In this document: positions 9,078-25,944 of the stretch, piece after piece
Numbering within the stretch: the first letter of the stretch is position 1
Layout: each line of letters begins with the position of its first letter
Source: Virgibacillus_F flavescens
GTDB lineage: Bacteria > Bacillota > Bacilli > Bacillales > Amphibacillaceae
NCBI RefSeq assembly: GCF_050574275.1
Contig: NZ_CP192260.1
Span: 682,001-746,000, forward strand
DNA: 64,000 nt
Direction of reading: 5' to 3'
Made by a program: the position numbers and the translations under genes
The notes under the pieces: model-generated
What the model was told of the DNA's origin: nothing
The model's input: only the letters and a program-made list of their open reading frames with translations
Databases searched by the model: none

Positions 9078-9776
9078 TTAATTTCTTTCAATAATATTTT
9101 TCACTTGTTCAATATTGGAAATCTCCTCAAATAATGCGACTCTGTTTAAACCAGCATTGTTTTCAATTTTTATAAAGATGTTACGTGTCTTCTCATCCAC
9201 GCGTTCAATCTCCACTTTCGTAATTAACAAGTTATATGATTCGAAAATAGATACAATGTTGTTAACTGGAAGTTCGGGTAAAGCGACAATCTCGATCAAA
9301 TTTGAATAGACACCTTTCTTGAAAAGTTTTTCAAAGTTATTTAAGAACACCAAACTGAGTAAAATCACAAGTGTTGTAAAGACTGCGATTGAATACATAC
9401 CAGCACCTACTACAAGCCCAATCCCAGCTACCGTCCAGATGGATGCTGCAGTAGTTAAGCCACGAATAGTCATCCCATTTACCATAATGGTTCCCGCACC
9501 TAGAAAACCAATACCACTAATAACATATGAAGGGATTCGTGCTGGATCAAAACGGATATTCTCAGATGAGCCGATAAACTCTTCGAATCCATATAACGAT
9601 AAGAGCATCATTAAACACGATCCGACTCCCACTAGAATATGTGTGCGAAAACCAGCAGAATGGTTTTTTATCTCACGTTCAAATCCAATTAAACCTGATA
9701 GTATTAACGCAATTAATATTCTTACAATACTTATTAAAAAATGTTCCCCCAAAAACTGATCGATTAGTTCCCCCAC
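9078..9776 (-). CDS. MgtC/SapB-family membrane protein
   Basis: The protein is about 232 residues. The N-terminal half is hydrophobic with four or five membrane helices and the family signature GFEREIKNHSAGFRTHILVG, followed by FLGAGTIM and GLTTAASIW. The C-terminal third is a soluble ACT-like domain. MgtC-like proteins are linked to magnesium homeostasis and acid or intracellular survival; the biochemical activity is unsettled. I use the GTG at 9776 because GAGGTG is eight bases upstream; a TTG at 9791 is also open. The gene stands alone between terminators, an addition compared with B. subtilis. Its leader is too short for an M-box riboswitch. Confidence 0.85.
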   Translation of the reverse strand: MGELIDQFLGEHFLISIVRILIALILSGLIGFEREIKNHSAGFRTHILVGVGSCLMMLLSLYGFEEFIGSSENIRFDPARIPSYVISGIGFLGAGTIMVNGMTIRGLTTAASIWTVAGIGLVVGAGMYSIAVFTTLVILLSLVFLNNFEKLFKKGVYSNLIEIVALPELPVNNIVSIFESYNLLITKVEIERVDEKTRNIFIKIENNAGLNRVALFEEISNIEQVKNIIERN

Positions 9777-9865
9777 TGTCCAACACCTCAATTATATATA
9801 TACTGATTAGTTTACAATATAATTCATCAGATTCATATAAAAAATTTAGGAGTATAAAAAACAAC

Positions 9866-9904
9866 GAAAAAAAGCGAAGATACGATTTAACGTATCTTCG
9901 CTTA
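9866..9904 (-). terminator. rRNA operon terminator
   Basis: The stem AAGCGAAGATACG with its perfect complement, loop of six, is followed by a long T-run on the minus strand. It lies seven bases beyond the end of the downstream 5S gene and ends the second rRNA operon. Confidence 0.93.
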
Positions 9905-9910
9905 TCTTTT

Positions 9911-10026
9911 GCCTGGCGGCGTCCTACTCTTGCAGGGACAAAGTCCCAACTACCATCGGCGCTGGAGAGCTTAACTACTGTGTTCGGTATGGGAACAGGT
10001 GTGACTTCTCCGCTATAACTACCAGA
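9911..10026 (-). rRNA. rrf: 5S rRNA (second, downstream operon)
   Basis: The 116-nt gene has the conserved 5S stretches TTCCCATACCGAACACAG, GTTAAGCTC and AGAGTAGGACGCCGCC. It is identical to the copy at 15805-15920. It corresponds in position to B. subtilis rrnW. Confidence 0.96.
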
Positions 10027-10054
10027 CCATCTTGAAAATTCAAGGACAAGATTT

Positions 10055-10083
10055 ATTATAGCTATTCTCGCATGAAAATGCAA
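10055..10083 (-). promoter_or_regulatory. Promoter-like sequence in the 23S-5S spacer (downstream operon)
   Basis: On the minus strand the -35 box TTGCAT (10078-10083) and a perfect -10 TATAAT (10055-10060) are 17 bp apart. Start would be about 20 nt before the 5S gene. A perfect 14-bp palindrome, CTTGAAAATTCAAG (10031-10044), follows. Activity is inferred from sequence only. Confidence 0.55.
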
Positions 10084-10154
10084 GTGCTATTTTTAATTTT
10101 TCTTGTACCCTAAAAACTAAATAAGAGCGCAATAAACATGACATCGTAAATGGT

Positions 10155-13076
<2,922 letters not shown>

Positions 13077-13297
13077 TCTTTATGATTAAGAACTTACGTT
13101 TTAATTCGATGTCTTGTCTATATTGCTCTTATTTAGTTTTCAAGGTACAAAAAGAGAGATTCGCATCCCTCAAAACTGAACAAACAACCTTGTATGTTAA
13201 GGCCTATCAACGATAGGTCTTACGATGACGCAAGCGTCACCGATTTTCCGTTAAACAGTACGGCTTCCACTATCACTAGCTTCGGCTTTCTGTTTTT

Positions 13298-14868
<1,571 letters not shown>

Positions 14869-14982
14869 TAGTTTGGATAAGATTAATAAAATTAATCCCA
14901 TCAGTTGTCTTAGCTTTCTTGCTTGTTCTTAACATACTTGGTTGTTTTGTTCAGTTTTCAAGGATCAAATTTCAATGTTATA

Positions 14983-15058
14983 TGGTGGAGCCTAGCGGGA
15001 TCGAACCGCTGACCTCCTGCGTGCAAGGCAGGCGCTCTCCCAGCTGAGCTAAGGCCCC
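14983..15058 (-). tRNA. tRNA-Ala (TGC)
   Basis: A cloverleaf with GGGGCCT/AGGCTCC acceptor stem, anticodon TGC and encoded CCA. It is the last of nine tRNAs between the two rRNA operons, 114 bp before the downstream 16S gene. Confidence 0.96.
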
Positions 15059-15075
15059 ATAAGTGAGTTTTAAAA

Positions 15076-15152
15076 TGGTCGGGAAGACAGGATTCGAACC
15101 TGCGACCCCATGGACCCAAACCATGTGCTCTACCAAGCTGAGCTACTTCCCG
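15076..15152 (-). tRNA. tRNA-Pro (TGG)
   Basis: The acceptor stem starts CGGGAAG, the anticodon loop is TTTGGGT with anticodon TGG, and CCA is encoded. Confidence 0.96.
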
Positions 15153-15157
15153 ATATA

Positions 15158-15234
15158 TGGTGCGCCCGAGAGGAGTCGAACCTCTAACCGCTTGATTCGT
15201 AGTCAAGTACTCTATCCAATTGAGCTACGGGCGC
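15158..15234 (-). tRNA. tRNA-Arg (ACG)
   Basis: The acceptor stem starts GCGCCCG; the anticodon is ACG (A34 presumably edited to inosine); CCA is encoded. Five bases from tRNA-Pro. Confidence 0.96.
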
Positions 15235-15237
15235 TAA

Positions 15238-15326
15238 TGGTGCCGAGGGCCGGACTCGAACCGGCACGATAGTTACCTACCGCAGGATTTTAAGTCCTGT
15301 GCGTCTGCCAATTCCGCCACCCCGGC
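15238..15326 (-). tRNA. tRNA-Leu (TAA)
   Basis: A class II tRNA with a long variable arm, acceptor GCCGGGG, anticodon TAA and encoded CCA. Confidence 0.96.
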
Positions 15327-15342
15327 ATGACTTTGACATATA

Positions 15343-15417
15343 TGGAGCGGAAGACGGGATTCGAACCCGCGACCCCCACCTTGGCAAGGTGATGTTCTAC
15401 CACTGAACTACTTCCGC
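15343..15417 (-). tRNA. tRNA-Gly (GCC)
   Basis: The acceptor stem is GCGGAAG/CTTCCGC, the anticodon GCC, and CCA is encoded. Confidence 0.96.
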
Positions 15418-15433
15418 TTAATTAATTAGTAAA

Positions 15434-15518
15434 TGGTGCGGGTGAAGGGACTTGAACCCCCACGTCAAAAGACACTAGATCCTAAGTCTAGCGCGTCTGC
15501 CAATTCCGCCACACCCGC
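15434..15518 (-). tRNA. tRNA-Leu (TAG)
   Basis: A class II tRNA with acceptor GCGGGTG, anticodon TAG, long variable arm and encoded CCA. Confidence 0.96.
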
Positions 15519-15527
15519 ATATTATAA

Positions 15528-15603
15528 TGGTGAGCCATGAAGGATTCGAACCTTCGACCCTCTGATTAAAAGTCAGATGCTCTACCAACTGAGCTAATGG
15601 CTC
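15528..15603 (-). tRNA. tRNA-Lys (TTT)
   Basis: The acceptor stem is GAGCCAT, the anticodon loop CTTTTAA with anticodon TTT, and CCA is encoded. Confidence 0.96.
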
Positions 15604-15631
15604 GTACTAATTAATAACTTACTTATATGAA

Positions 15632-15707
<76 letters not shown>

Positions 15708-15714
15708 AAAAAAA

Positions 15715-15790
15715 TGGTGGAGGATGCAGGGCTCGAACCTGCGACCCCCTGCTTGTAAGGCAGGTGCTCTCCCAGCTGAGCTAATCCTCC
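15715..15790 (-). tRNA. tRNA-Val (TAC)
   Basis: The acceptor stem is GGAGGAT, the anticodon TAC, and CCA is encoded. It is the first tRNA after the upstream 5S gene. The order Val-Thr-Lys-Leu-Gly-Leu-Arg-Pro-Ala equals the trnJ cluster of B. subtilis. Confidence 0.96.
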
Positions 15791-15804
15791 GAAATATATG
15801 TACA

Positions 15805-15920
15805 GCCTGGCGGCGTCCTACTCTTGCAGGGACAAAGTCCCAACTACCATCGGCGCTGGAGAGCTTAACTACTGTGTTCGGTATGGGAACAGGTGTGACT
15901 TCTCCGCTATAACTACCAGA
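15805..15920 (-). rRNA. rrf: 5S rRNA (first, upstream operon)
   Basis: It is identical to the 5S gene at 9911-10026. It lies 14 bp before tRNA-Val with no terminator in between, so the tRNAs are probably cotranscribed with it. Confidence 0.96.
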
Positions 15921-15948
15921 CCATCTTGAAAATTCAAGGACAAGATTT

Positions 15949-15977
15949 ATTATAGCTATTCTCGCATGAAAATGCAA
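15949..15977 (-). promoter_or_regulatory. Promoter-like sequence in the 23S-5S spacer (upstream operon)
   Basis: The same TTGCAT / 17 bp / TATAAT as in the other operon. Here it precedes 5S plus nine tRNAs and could drive them independently of 16S-23S transcription. Confidence 0.55.
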
Positions 15978-16048
15978 GTGCTATTTTTAATTTTTCTTGT
16001 ACCCTAAAAACTAAATAAGAGCGCAATAAACATGACATCGTAAATGGT

Positions 16049-18970
<2,922 letters not shown>

Positions 18971-19191
18971 TCTTTATGATTAAGAACTTACGTTTTAATT
19001 CGATGTCTTGTCTATATTGCTCTTATTTAGTTTTCAAGGTACAAAAAGAGAGATTCGCATCCCTCAAAACTGAACAAACAACCTTGTATGTTAAGGCCTA
19101 TCAACGATAGGTCTTACGATGACGCAAGCGTCACCGATTTTCCGTTAAACAGTACGGCTTCCACTATCACTAGCTTCGGCTTTCTGTTTTT

Positions 19192-20762
<1,571 letters not shown>

Positions 20763-20895
20763 TAGTTTGGATAAGATTAATAAAATTAATCCCATCAGTT
20801 GTCTTAGCTTTCTTGCTTGTTCTTAACATACTTGGTTGTTTTGTTCAGTTTTCAAGGATCAAATTTCAATGCCGTCTTTATTTGGCGACTTTATA

Positions 20896-20924
20896 AATAT
20901 AACACTTAGAAATAATAAAGTCAA
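20896..20924 (-). promoter_or_regulatory. rRNA operon promoter (proximal)
   Basis: On the minus strand, -35 TTGACT (20919-20924) and -10 TATATT (20896-20901) are 17 bp apart. The position, about 130 bp before the 16S gene and in an AT-rich setting, fits an rRNA promoter. Confidence 0.75.
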
Positions 20925-20949
20925 TAACTTTTTTCGTTTCTTTTTATTT

Positions 20950-20978
20950 AATTTAAAACGATTAGTTGTGCTGTTCAA
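20950..20978 (-). promoter_or_regulatory. Possible second (distal) rRNA promoter
   Basis: -35 TTGAAC (20973-20978) and -10 TAAATT (20950-20955) are 17 bp apart. Bacillus rRNA operons often have tandem promoters; this one is weaker by sequence. Confidence 0.4.
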
Positions 20979-21154
20979 AAGACAACGTTAACTAATTTAC
21001 CATGATTTTAAGATGAACGCAAGGGATTAATCAAAAGAAATTCGCTGAAATTAATAAAACATAATTCAAACAAATCAAACAGGCTGTGGTCCTCACACAA
21101 CACTCTATAGAAGAAAGGCGGCAAAACCTTATGGGCGAGGTCTTTTCGATGCAA

Positions 21155-21206
21155 AGAAGATCTCCCGGCAAACAACCTGAAATGGTCGCTTGCCGGGAGA
21201 TCTTCT
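21155..21206 (-). terminator. Terminator-like hairpin after lysS
   Basis: A perfect 17-bp stem (AGAAGATCTCCCGGCAA with its complement) around an 18-base loop, 16 bp after the lysS stop. The T-run is short (CTTCTTT). The rest of 20872-21221 holds only the rRNA promoters. Confidence 0.65.
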
Positions 21207-21221
21207 ATATTCATTTACTAT

Positions 21222-22706
21222 TTATTTGTTACGCATTTGCGGAAATAACAATACATCCCGAATCGATGGTGAATTCGTCAGAAGCATAACGAGTCGATCG
21301 ATACCAATACCGAGACCTCCAGTTGGAGGCATTCCGTATTCTAATGCTTCAATAAAATCATCATCCATTAAGTGAGCCTCATCATTACCTTCTTCACGCT
21401 CTTTAAGTTGAGATTCGAAACGTTCCCGTTGATCAATTGGATCGTTTAACTCACTAAAGGCATTTGCATGTTCGCGTCCAACAATGAATAACTCAAACCG
21501 ATCTGTGAACCGTTCATCTTCTGTATTCTTCTTCGCAAGTGGAGAAATTTCTACTGGATGACCAAAGATAAAAGTAGGTTGAATTAGCTTCTCTTCTACT
21601 TTTTGTTCAAAAAACTCATTCACGACATGTCCAAATGTCATAGAGTCCTGAATCTTGATTCCGTGTTCTTTTGCCAAACCACGCGCATCTTCATCACTCA
21701 TTTGCTTCCAAAAGTCTACTCCTGTATATTCCTTTACAGCATCGACCATGTGGAGTCTCTTCCATTTAGGTTCTAGTGAGATCTCTTCTTCTCCGTACAT
21801 CAGCGTTGTATCTCCTAGCACCTCTTTCGAAATGTGGGCAACCAGATTCTCTGTCAGCTCCATTACATCGTTGAAATCTGCGTATGCTTCATAAAGTTCC
21901 ATCATCGTAAATTCAGGATTATGTCTTGTGGAAACACCTTCATTACGGAAAACACGACCAACTTCGTAGACCTTCTCCATTCCACCAACAATTAGACGTT
22001 TCAGATGAAGCTCAATCGCAATTCGCATATAAAGTGGAATATCTAATGCATTATGATGGGTTTCGAATGGCCGAGCAGATGCTCCACCTGGGATACTGTG
22101 CATCATTGGTGTTTCTACTTCCAGAAATCCTTGTGCATCTAAATAATGACGCATGGATTGAATGATTTTACTGCGCAATACAAATGTATCTCTGCTGTTA
22201 ACATTCGTAATTAAATCCAAATAACGTTGACGGTAGCGCTGTTCTATATCCTTTAAACCATGATACTTCTCCGGTAATGGACGAAGCGATTTCGACAGTA
22301 AGTGGAATTCAGTAGCTTTGATCGATATCTCACCAACTTTAGTTTTGAACATTACACCAGTTACACCAATGATATCTCCCATATCGGTTGTTTTAAAAAT
22401 TTCATAAGCTTCATCGCCGATCATATCTTTTCGAACATATATCTGCAGTTGTCCAGTTAAATCCTGTACGTGTGCAAATCCTGCTTTTCCTTTTCCGCGC
22501 TTTGTCATCATTCGACCAGCAATAGTAACTTTATCGGTTTTTTCTTCTAGTTCTTCTTTTGAAAATTTGTCGAATTGCTTAATTAATTCTTCAGTAGAGT
22601 GAGAACGTTCAAATTTCCCACCGAAAGGATTTATACCCTGTTCCTGATAACTAGTTAATTTATCGCGCCGTACCTGCATTTGTTCATTTATTTCTTCTGA
22701 CAACAT
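21222..22706 (-). CDS. lysS: Lysine--tRNA ligase (class II)
   Basis: The enzyme charges tRNA-Lys in the cytoplasm. The 494-residue protein has an N-terminal OB-fold anticodon-binding domain and a class II catalytic core with motif 2 (FRNEGVSTRHNPEFT) and motif 3 (GLGIGIDRLVMLL). I choose the ATG at 22706, with GGAG five bases upstream; GTG at 22712 is also in frame. It is monocistronic here: a terminator lies upstream after yazB and a hairpin downstream. In B. subtilis dusB (yacF) sits between yazB and lysS; it is absent. Confidence 0.97.
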   Translation of the reverse strand: MLSEEINEQMQVRRDKLTSYQEQGINPFGGKFERSHSTEELIKQFDKFSKEELEEKTDKVTIAGRMMTKRGKGKAGFAHVQDLTGQLQIYVRKDMIGDEAYEIFKTTDMGDIIGVTGVMFKTKVGEISIKATEFHLLSKSLRPLPEKYHGLKDIEQRYRQRYLDLITNVNSRDTFVLRSKIIQSMRHYLDAQGFLEVETPMMHSIPGGASARPFETHHNALDIPLYMRIAIELHLKRLIVGGMEKVYEVGRVFRNEGVSTRHNPEFTMMELYEAYADFNDVMELTENLVAHISKEVLGDTTLMYGEEEISLEPKWKRLHMVDAVKEYTGVDFWKQMSDEDARGLAKEHGIKIQDSMTFGHVVNEFFEQKVEEKLIQPTFIFGHPVEISPLAKKNTEDERFTDRFELFIVGREHANAFSELNDPIDQRERFESQLKEREEGNDEAHLMDDDFIEALEYGMPPTGGLGIGIDRLVMLLTNSPSIRDVLLFPQMRNK

Positions 22707-22835
22707 TATCACTCCAATATGTACAATTTTTTCAACACTAATCGCGGACCGTTCAAGTCGTATTGCAATTATCGTTTATTATATAGGAAGTATCGATATT
22801 TTTCATGCATTAACCTGTATACCCTGAAAAAATCA

Positions 22836-22883
22836 GAAAAACTCGCCATTCTTCCTAACTAGTAGTGAATGCCAAGTTTTTCT
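22836..22883 (-). terminator. Terminator after the fol-yazB operon
   Basis: On the minus strand AAAACTTGGCATTC pairs imperfectly with GAATGGCGAGTTTT around a loop of about 15, followed by T residues. It resembles the hairpin at 48523-48575. Confidence 0.65.
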
Positions 22884-22918
22884 TATATGAATTCTTCCGT
22901 TACTGCCAACTCGAAACA

Positions 22919-23146
22919 TTACTCAGCCTCTTTTAAATCATCAGTTTCTCCGATTATTTCTTCTTTTGCAATAGCTAACGTTACAGCTACTTGATCCAGG
23001 AACGAATCAGTCGCTTCTTTCATACCACGCTCCACTCCTCGAAGTTCCGAGATTGAAACGTGCAAGGCTTTCGCTAAATCTATTTGTGTATAGCCTTTTA
23101 GTTTACGAAATGCTTTTATTCGTCTGCCGATTCTTCCTGTTTCCAT
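22919..23146 (-). CDS. yazB: Small XRE-family HTH protein (YazB-like)
   Basis: The 75-residue protein is essentially one helix-turn-helix domain: RIGRRIKAFRKLKGYTQIDL (about 5-24), then AKALHVSISELRGVERG. It overlaps the end of folK by 31 bp, as in B. subtilis where yazB ends the folate operon. Likely a DNA-binding regulator; its targets are unknown. Confidence 0.85.
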   Translation of the reverse strand: METGRIGRRIKAFRKLKGYTQIDLAKALHVSISELRGVERGMKEATDSFLDQVAVTLAIAKEEIIGETDDLKEAE

Positions 23147-23628
23147 GCGCTAACATCCTTTACATCATTCTCTCTCAAATCATTGAGATATTCTGATACA
23201 CGTTTTCCATCCTCACCTATAGGTAATTCGGGTCTTAACTCATTTAATGGTATAAGCACAAAGGCACGTTCGTGCATGCGCGGATGAGGCAAAGTTAATC
23301 GGTCAGTTTTTTTATTCTCTTGATTGTACGTTAAAATGTCCAGGTCTATTGTGCGGGGACCAAATCGTATTTCTCGCTTGCGGCCCAGTTCCTGTTCGAT
23401 CTCCTGGCATACCTCCAACAAATCAATTGGAGTATAACTTGTTTTGACTTCTAAAACCATATTTAAAAAATCTGCCTGGTCTTTATATCCGACTGGCGCA
23501 GTTTCGTATATGGTTGACTGATTCATAATCTTTATATTGTCAAGCAAGCTAAGTTCATGTATTGCTGTTTGCAGGTGCTTAAACCTTGGTTCAATATTCG
23601 TTCCAAGCGCTAAAAAAACTGTATTCAT
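23116..23628 (-). CDS. folK: HPPK, folate biosynthesis pyrophosphokinase
   Basis: It transfers pyrophosphate from ATP to 6-hydroxymethyl-7,8-dihydropterin. At 170 residues it has the usual length. The signature GPRTIDLDILTYN holds the metal-binding aspartates, and LPHPRMHERAFVL forms the substrate site. The start abuts the folB stop (1-bp overlap), so the genes are translationally coupled. Confidence 0.96.
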   Translation of the reverse strand: MNTVFLALGTNIEPRFKHLQTAIHELSLLDNIKIMNQSTIYETAPVGYKDQADFLNMVLEVKTSYTPIDLLEVCQEIEQELGRKREIRFGPRTIDLDILTYNQENKKTDRLTLPHPRMHERAFVLIPLNELRPELPIGEDGKRVSEYLNDLRENDVKDVSAWKQEESADE

Positions 23629-23990
23629 TATTTTTTCTCCCTGTAAATCTCTACAGCCACAGATTCGTAATGTCCCCGAATTGGTGGGTCAGGCTTTATA
23701 ACCTTAATTCGACACGCCAGCAGGGAATCGAATTCAGACAAGAGTTTCCCTGCTATTTCTTCTGCAACTGATTCAATTAAATTTTTGACCGCACCCTCGA
23801 CCACGTGCTCGATCGCTTCAAAAGCATGACCATAGTGAATCGAGTCTTCCATTTTATCACTTTTTCCTGCCTTTTCTAAGTCAACAATCAGTTCTGCATC
23901 AACATTAAACCGTTGGCCTAGCTTATTTTCTTCCGCAAGTAATCCGTGATACCCGTAAAACTGTAAATTTTTCATAATTATTTTATCCAT
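23628..23990 (-). CDS. folB: Dihydroneopterin aldolase
   Basis: It converts 7,8-dihydroneopterin to 6-hydroxymethyl-dihydropterin and glycolaldehyde. The 120-residue protein has the family start (FYGYHGLLAEENKLGQRF) and the later VIKPDPPIRGHYESVAVEI. Third step of a compact folP-folB-folK-yazB operon; 3 bp after folP. Confidence 0.96.
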   Translation of the reverse strand: MDKIIMKNLQFYGYHGLLAEENKLGQRFNVDAELIVDLEKAGKSDKMEDSIHYGHAFEAIEHVVEGAVKNLIESVAEEIAGKLLSEFDSLLACRIKVIKPDPPIRGHYESVAVEIYREKK

Positions 23991-23993
23991 TTA

Positions 23994-24818
23994 TTAATTA
24001 CCTCCAGACAACATAGCGTCCATCATTTTGGCTAGCTCCACATTTCGTTTCACATCATGAACGCGCACGATTTGCACCCCTCTTTGAATAGCTAAGCAAG
24101 TTGTCGCTCCCGTCCCGTTATCACGTTCTTCAGGAGAAACATCCAGCGTGCGGCCAATAAATGATTTGCGCGATGCCCCTAACAGGACTGGATAACCTAT
24201 GTTTACAAATTCATTTAATTGATTCATTACTTCATAATTATTTTGTATGCTCTTGGCAAAACCAATACCAGGATCAAGAATGATATTTTCCTTTTTAACT
24301 CCTGCATTCAATGCAATTTCAACACTTTCCAGTAAATCTTTTTTCATGTCCTCGATTAACGATACATAATTCTTGTTCGTTCTATTATGCATCAATACAA
24401 TTGGAACACCATACTTCGCAGCTACATCAGCAATTTGCGGTTCTCGCTTTGCCCCCCACACATCATTGATAATAGTTGCCCCAGCGTTTATTGCAGCTTC
24501 AGCAGTTTCTGCTTTATATGTATCAATAGATATCGGCACCTTCACCACTGCATTAATTGCTTCTATAGCAGGTACAATACGCTCAATTTCTTCTTCTGCA
24601 GAAACTGCTTCATGATTTGGTCGAGTTGATTCTCCACCTATATCAATTATATCGGCTCCACGTCTTTCCATTTCAAGAGCCTGTTTTACTGCTGCATCAA
24701 TTGACGTAAAACTTCCGCCATCCGAAAAAGAATCCGGTGTGACATTTAAAATCCCCATTATATGTGTTCGTTTGGATAAATCGTACGTTACAGATTTCGT
24801 CTTTATGAATGTCTGCAT
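23994..24818 (-). CDS. folP: Dihydropteroate synthase
   Basis: It joins pterin pyrophosphate to p-aminobenzoate and is the sulfonamide target. The 274-residue TIM barrel shows GILNVTPDSFSDGG (21-34), DIGGESTRP, INDVWG, and LLGASRKSFIG. It starts the operon, because the pabB-pabA-pabC genes that precede it in B. subtilis are absent; a terminator lies between it and cysK. Confidence 0.97.
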   Translation of the reverse strand: MQTFIKTKSVTYDLSKRTHIMGILNVTPDSFSDGGSFTSIDAAVKQALEMERRGADIIDIGGESTRPNHEAVSAEEEIERIVPAIEAINAVVKVPISIDTYKAETAEAAINAGATIINDVWGAKREPQIADVAAKYGVPIVLMHNRTNKNYVSLIEDMKKDLLESVEIALNAGVKKENIILDPGIGFAKSIQNNYEVMNQLNEFVNIGYPVLLGASRKSFIGRTLDVSPEERDNGTGATTCLAIQRGVQIVRVHDVKRNVELAKMMDAMLSGGN

Positions 24819-24880
24819 CTGTTTTAACCTTCTTTCAGCGCCATTATTCCTGATAATCGTATCATACCCAAAATAAAAGG

Positions 24881-24907
24881 ACTAGTACCGATTGTTACGG
24901 CACTAGT
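24881..24907 (-). terminator. Terminator after cysK
   Basis: ACTAGTGCCG and CGGTACTAGT pair around a 7-base loop, then CCTTTTATTT on the minus strand, 14 bp after the cysK stop. Confidence 0.8.
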
Positions 24908-24920
24908 CAATAATCTTCTA

Positions 24921-25850
24921 TTACTTCTCTTCTTCAAAATCATAAAGCGGTGTTGATAAATAACGTTCGCCGTTACTAGGTAATACAGTAACAACTTTTT
25001 TACCTTTACCTAATTTTTTAGCAACTTGTTTAGCAGCAGCGATGGCAGCTCCGGAAGAAATACCTCCAAGGATTCCATCTTTTCTAGCTACTTCTCGAGA
25101 AGTTTCAAAAGCTTCTTCATTTGTGATTCGAATCACTTCATCATAAACCTCTGTATCAAGCACTTTTGGCACAAATCCAGCACCAATTCCCTGAATTTTA
25201 TGTGGACCAGGTGCTCCGCCAGATAGGATTGCAGAATCTGTTGGCTCAACTGCATATATCTTAATTCCTTTAAAATGCTTTTTTAATACTTTACCAGCAC
25301 CGGTGACAGTACCACCAGTTCCAATGCCTGAAACGAACGCGTCCAAACCATCTGGCATCTGTTCAATTATTTCTTTCCCTGTTGTTCTGGCATGAACAGC
25401 AGGATTCGCTTTATTGTTAAACTGTTGCGGCATAAAATAATTATTTTCTTTTTGTAATTCTTCGGCTTTGTTAATTGCTGCATTCATTCCACCAGAACCA
25501 GGTGTCAGAATTAGTTTTGCTCCATAGGCACGTAATAAATTCTGTCGCTCCTTACTCATTGTATCCGGCATAACCAAAATAGTTTTATACCCTTTAACGG
25601 CGCCAACCATCGCTAAACCAATTCCCGTGTTACCGCTCGTTGGTTCAATGATTGTGTCACCTTCCTTCAGTGCACCTTCTTCTTCGGCTGCTTCGATCAT
25701 CGCTAAAGCAATACGGTCTTTCACCGAACTCCCTGGATTCATAAACTCTAATTTTAAGTAAATATCTGCACTATCCGGATCTGCTGAACGATTTAATTTA
25801 ACCATTGGAGTCTCACCAATTAGTCCTGCTATATTGTTCGCAACTCTCAT
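24921..25850 (-). CDS. cysK: Cysteine synthase (O-acetylserine sulfhydrylase)
   Basis: This PLP enzyme makes cysteine from O-acetylserine and sulfide. The 309-residue protein has GSSVKDRIAL with the PLP lysine (K44), the phosphate-binding EPTSGNTGIGLAM, and GIGTGGTVTGAGK. It has its own promoter and terminator, so it is probably monocistronic. An AGGAGG precedes the ATG at 25850. Confidence 0.97.
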   Translation of the reverse strand: MRVANNIAGLIGETPMVKLNRSADPDSADIYLKLEFMNPGSSVKDRIALAMIEAAEEEGALKEGDTIIEPTSGNTGIGLAMVGAVKGYKTILVMPDTMSKERQNLLRAYGAKLILTPGSGGMNAAINKAEELQKENNYFMPQQFNNKANPAVHARTTGKEIIEQMPDGLDAFVSGIGTGGTVTGAGKVLKKHFKGIKIYAVEPTDSAILSGGAPGPHKIQGIGAGFVPKVLDTEVYDEVIRITNEEAFETSREVARKDGILGGISSGAAIAAAKQVAKKLGKGKKVVTVLPSNGERYLSTPLYDFEEEK

Positions 25851-25894
25851 ATTAACATCCTCCTAATCCCTAGTGTATTCGTAGGATTTATTAT

Positions 25895-25923
25895 AATGTA
25901 CGTCTTAAAGTGGGAATTGTCAA
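25895..25923 (-). promoter_or_regulatory. Probable cysK promoter
   Basis: On the minus strand TTGACA (25918-25923) is 17 bp from TACATT (25895-25900); an adjacent perfect TATAAT (25890-25895) lies 22 bp from the -35. Which -10 is used cannot be told from sequence. Confidence 0.5.
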
Positions 25924-25944
25924 ATTATACAATTAACTTAGAGA

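Noticed and set aside
9792..9865. Magnesium riboswitch upstream of the mgtC-like gene
   Set aside because: Only about 75 bp separate the rRNA terminator from the gene, too short for an M-box.
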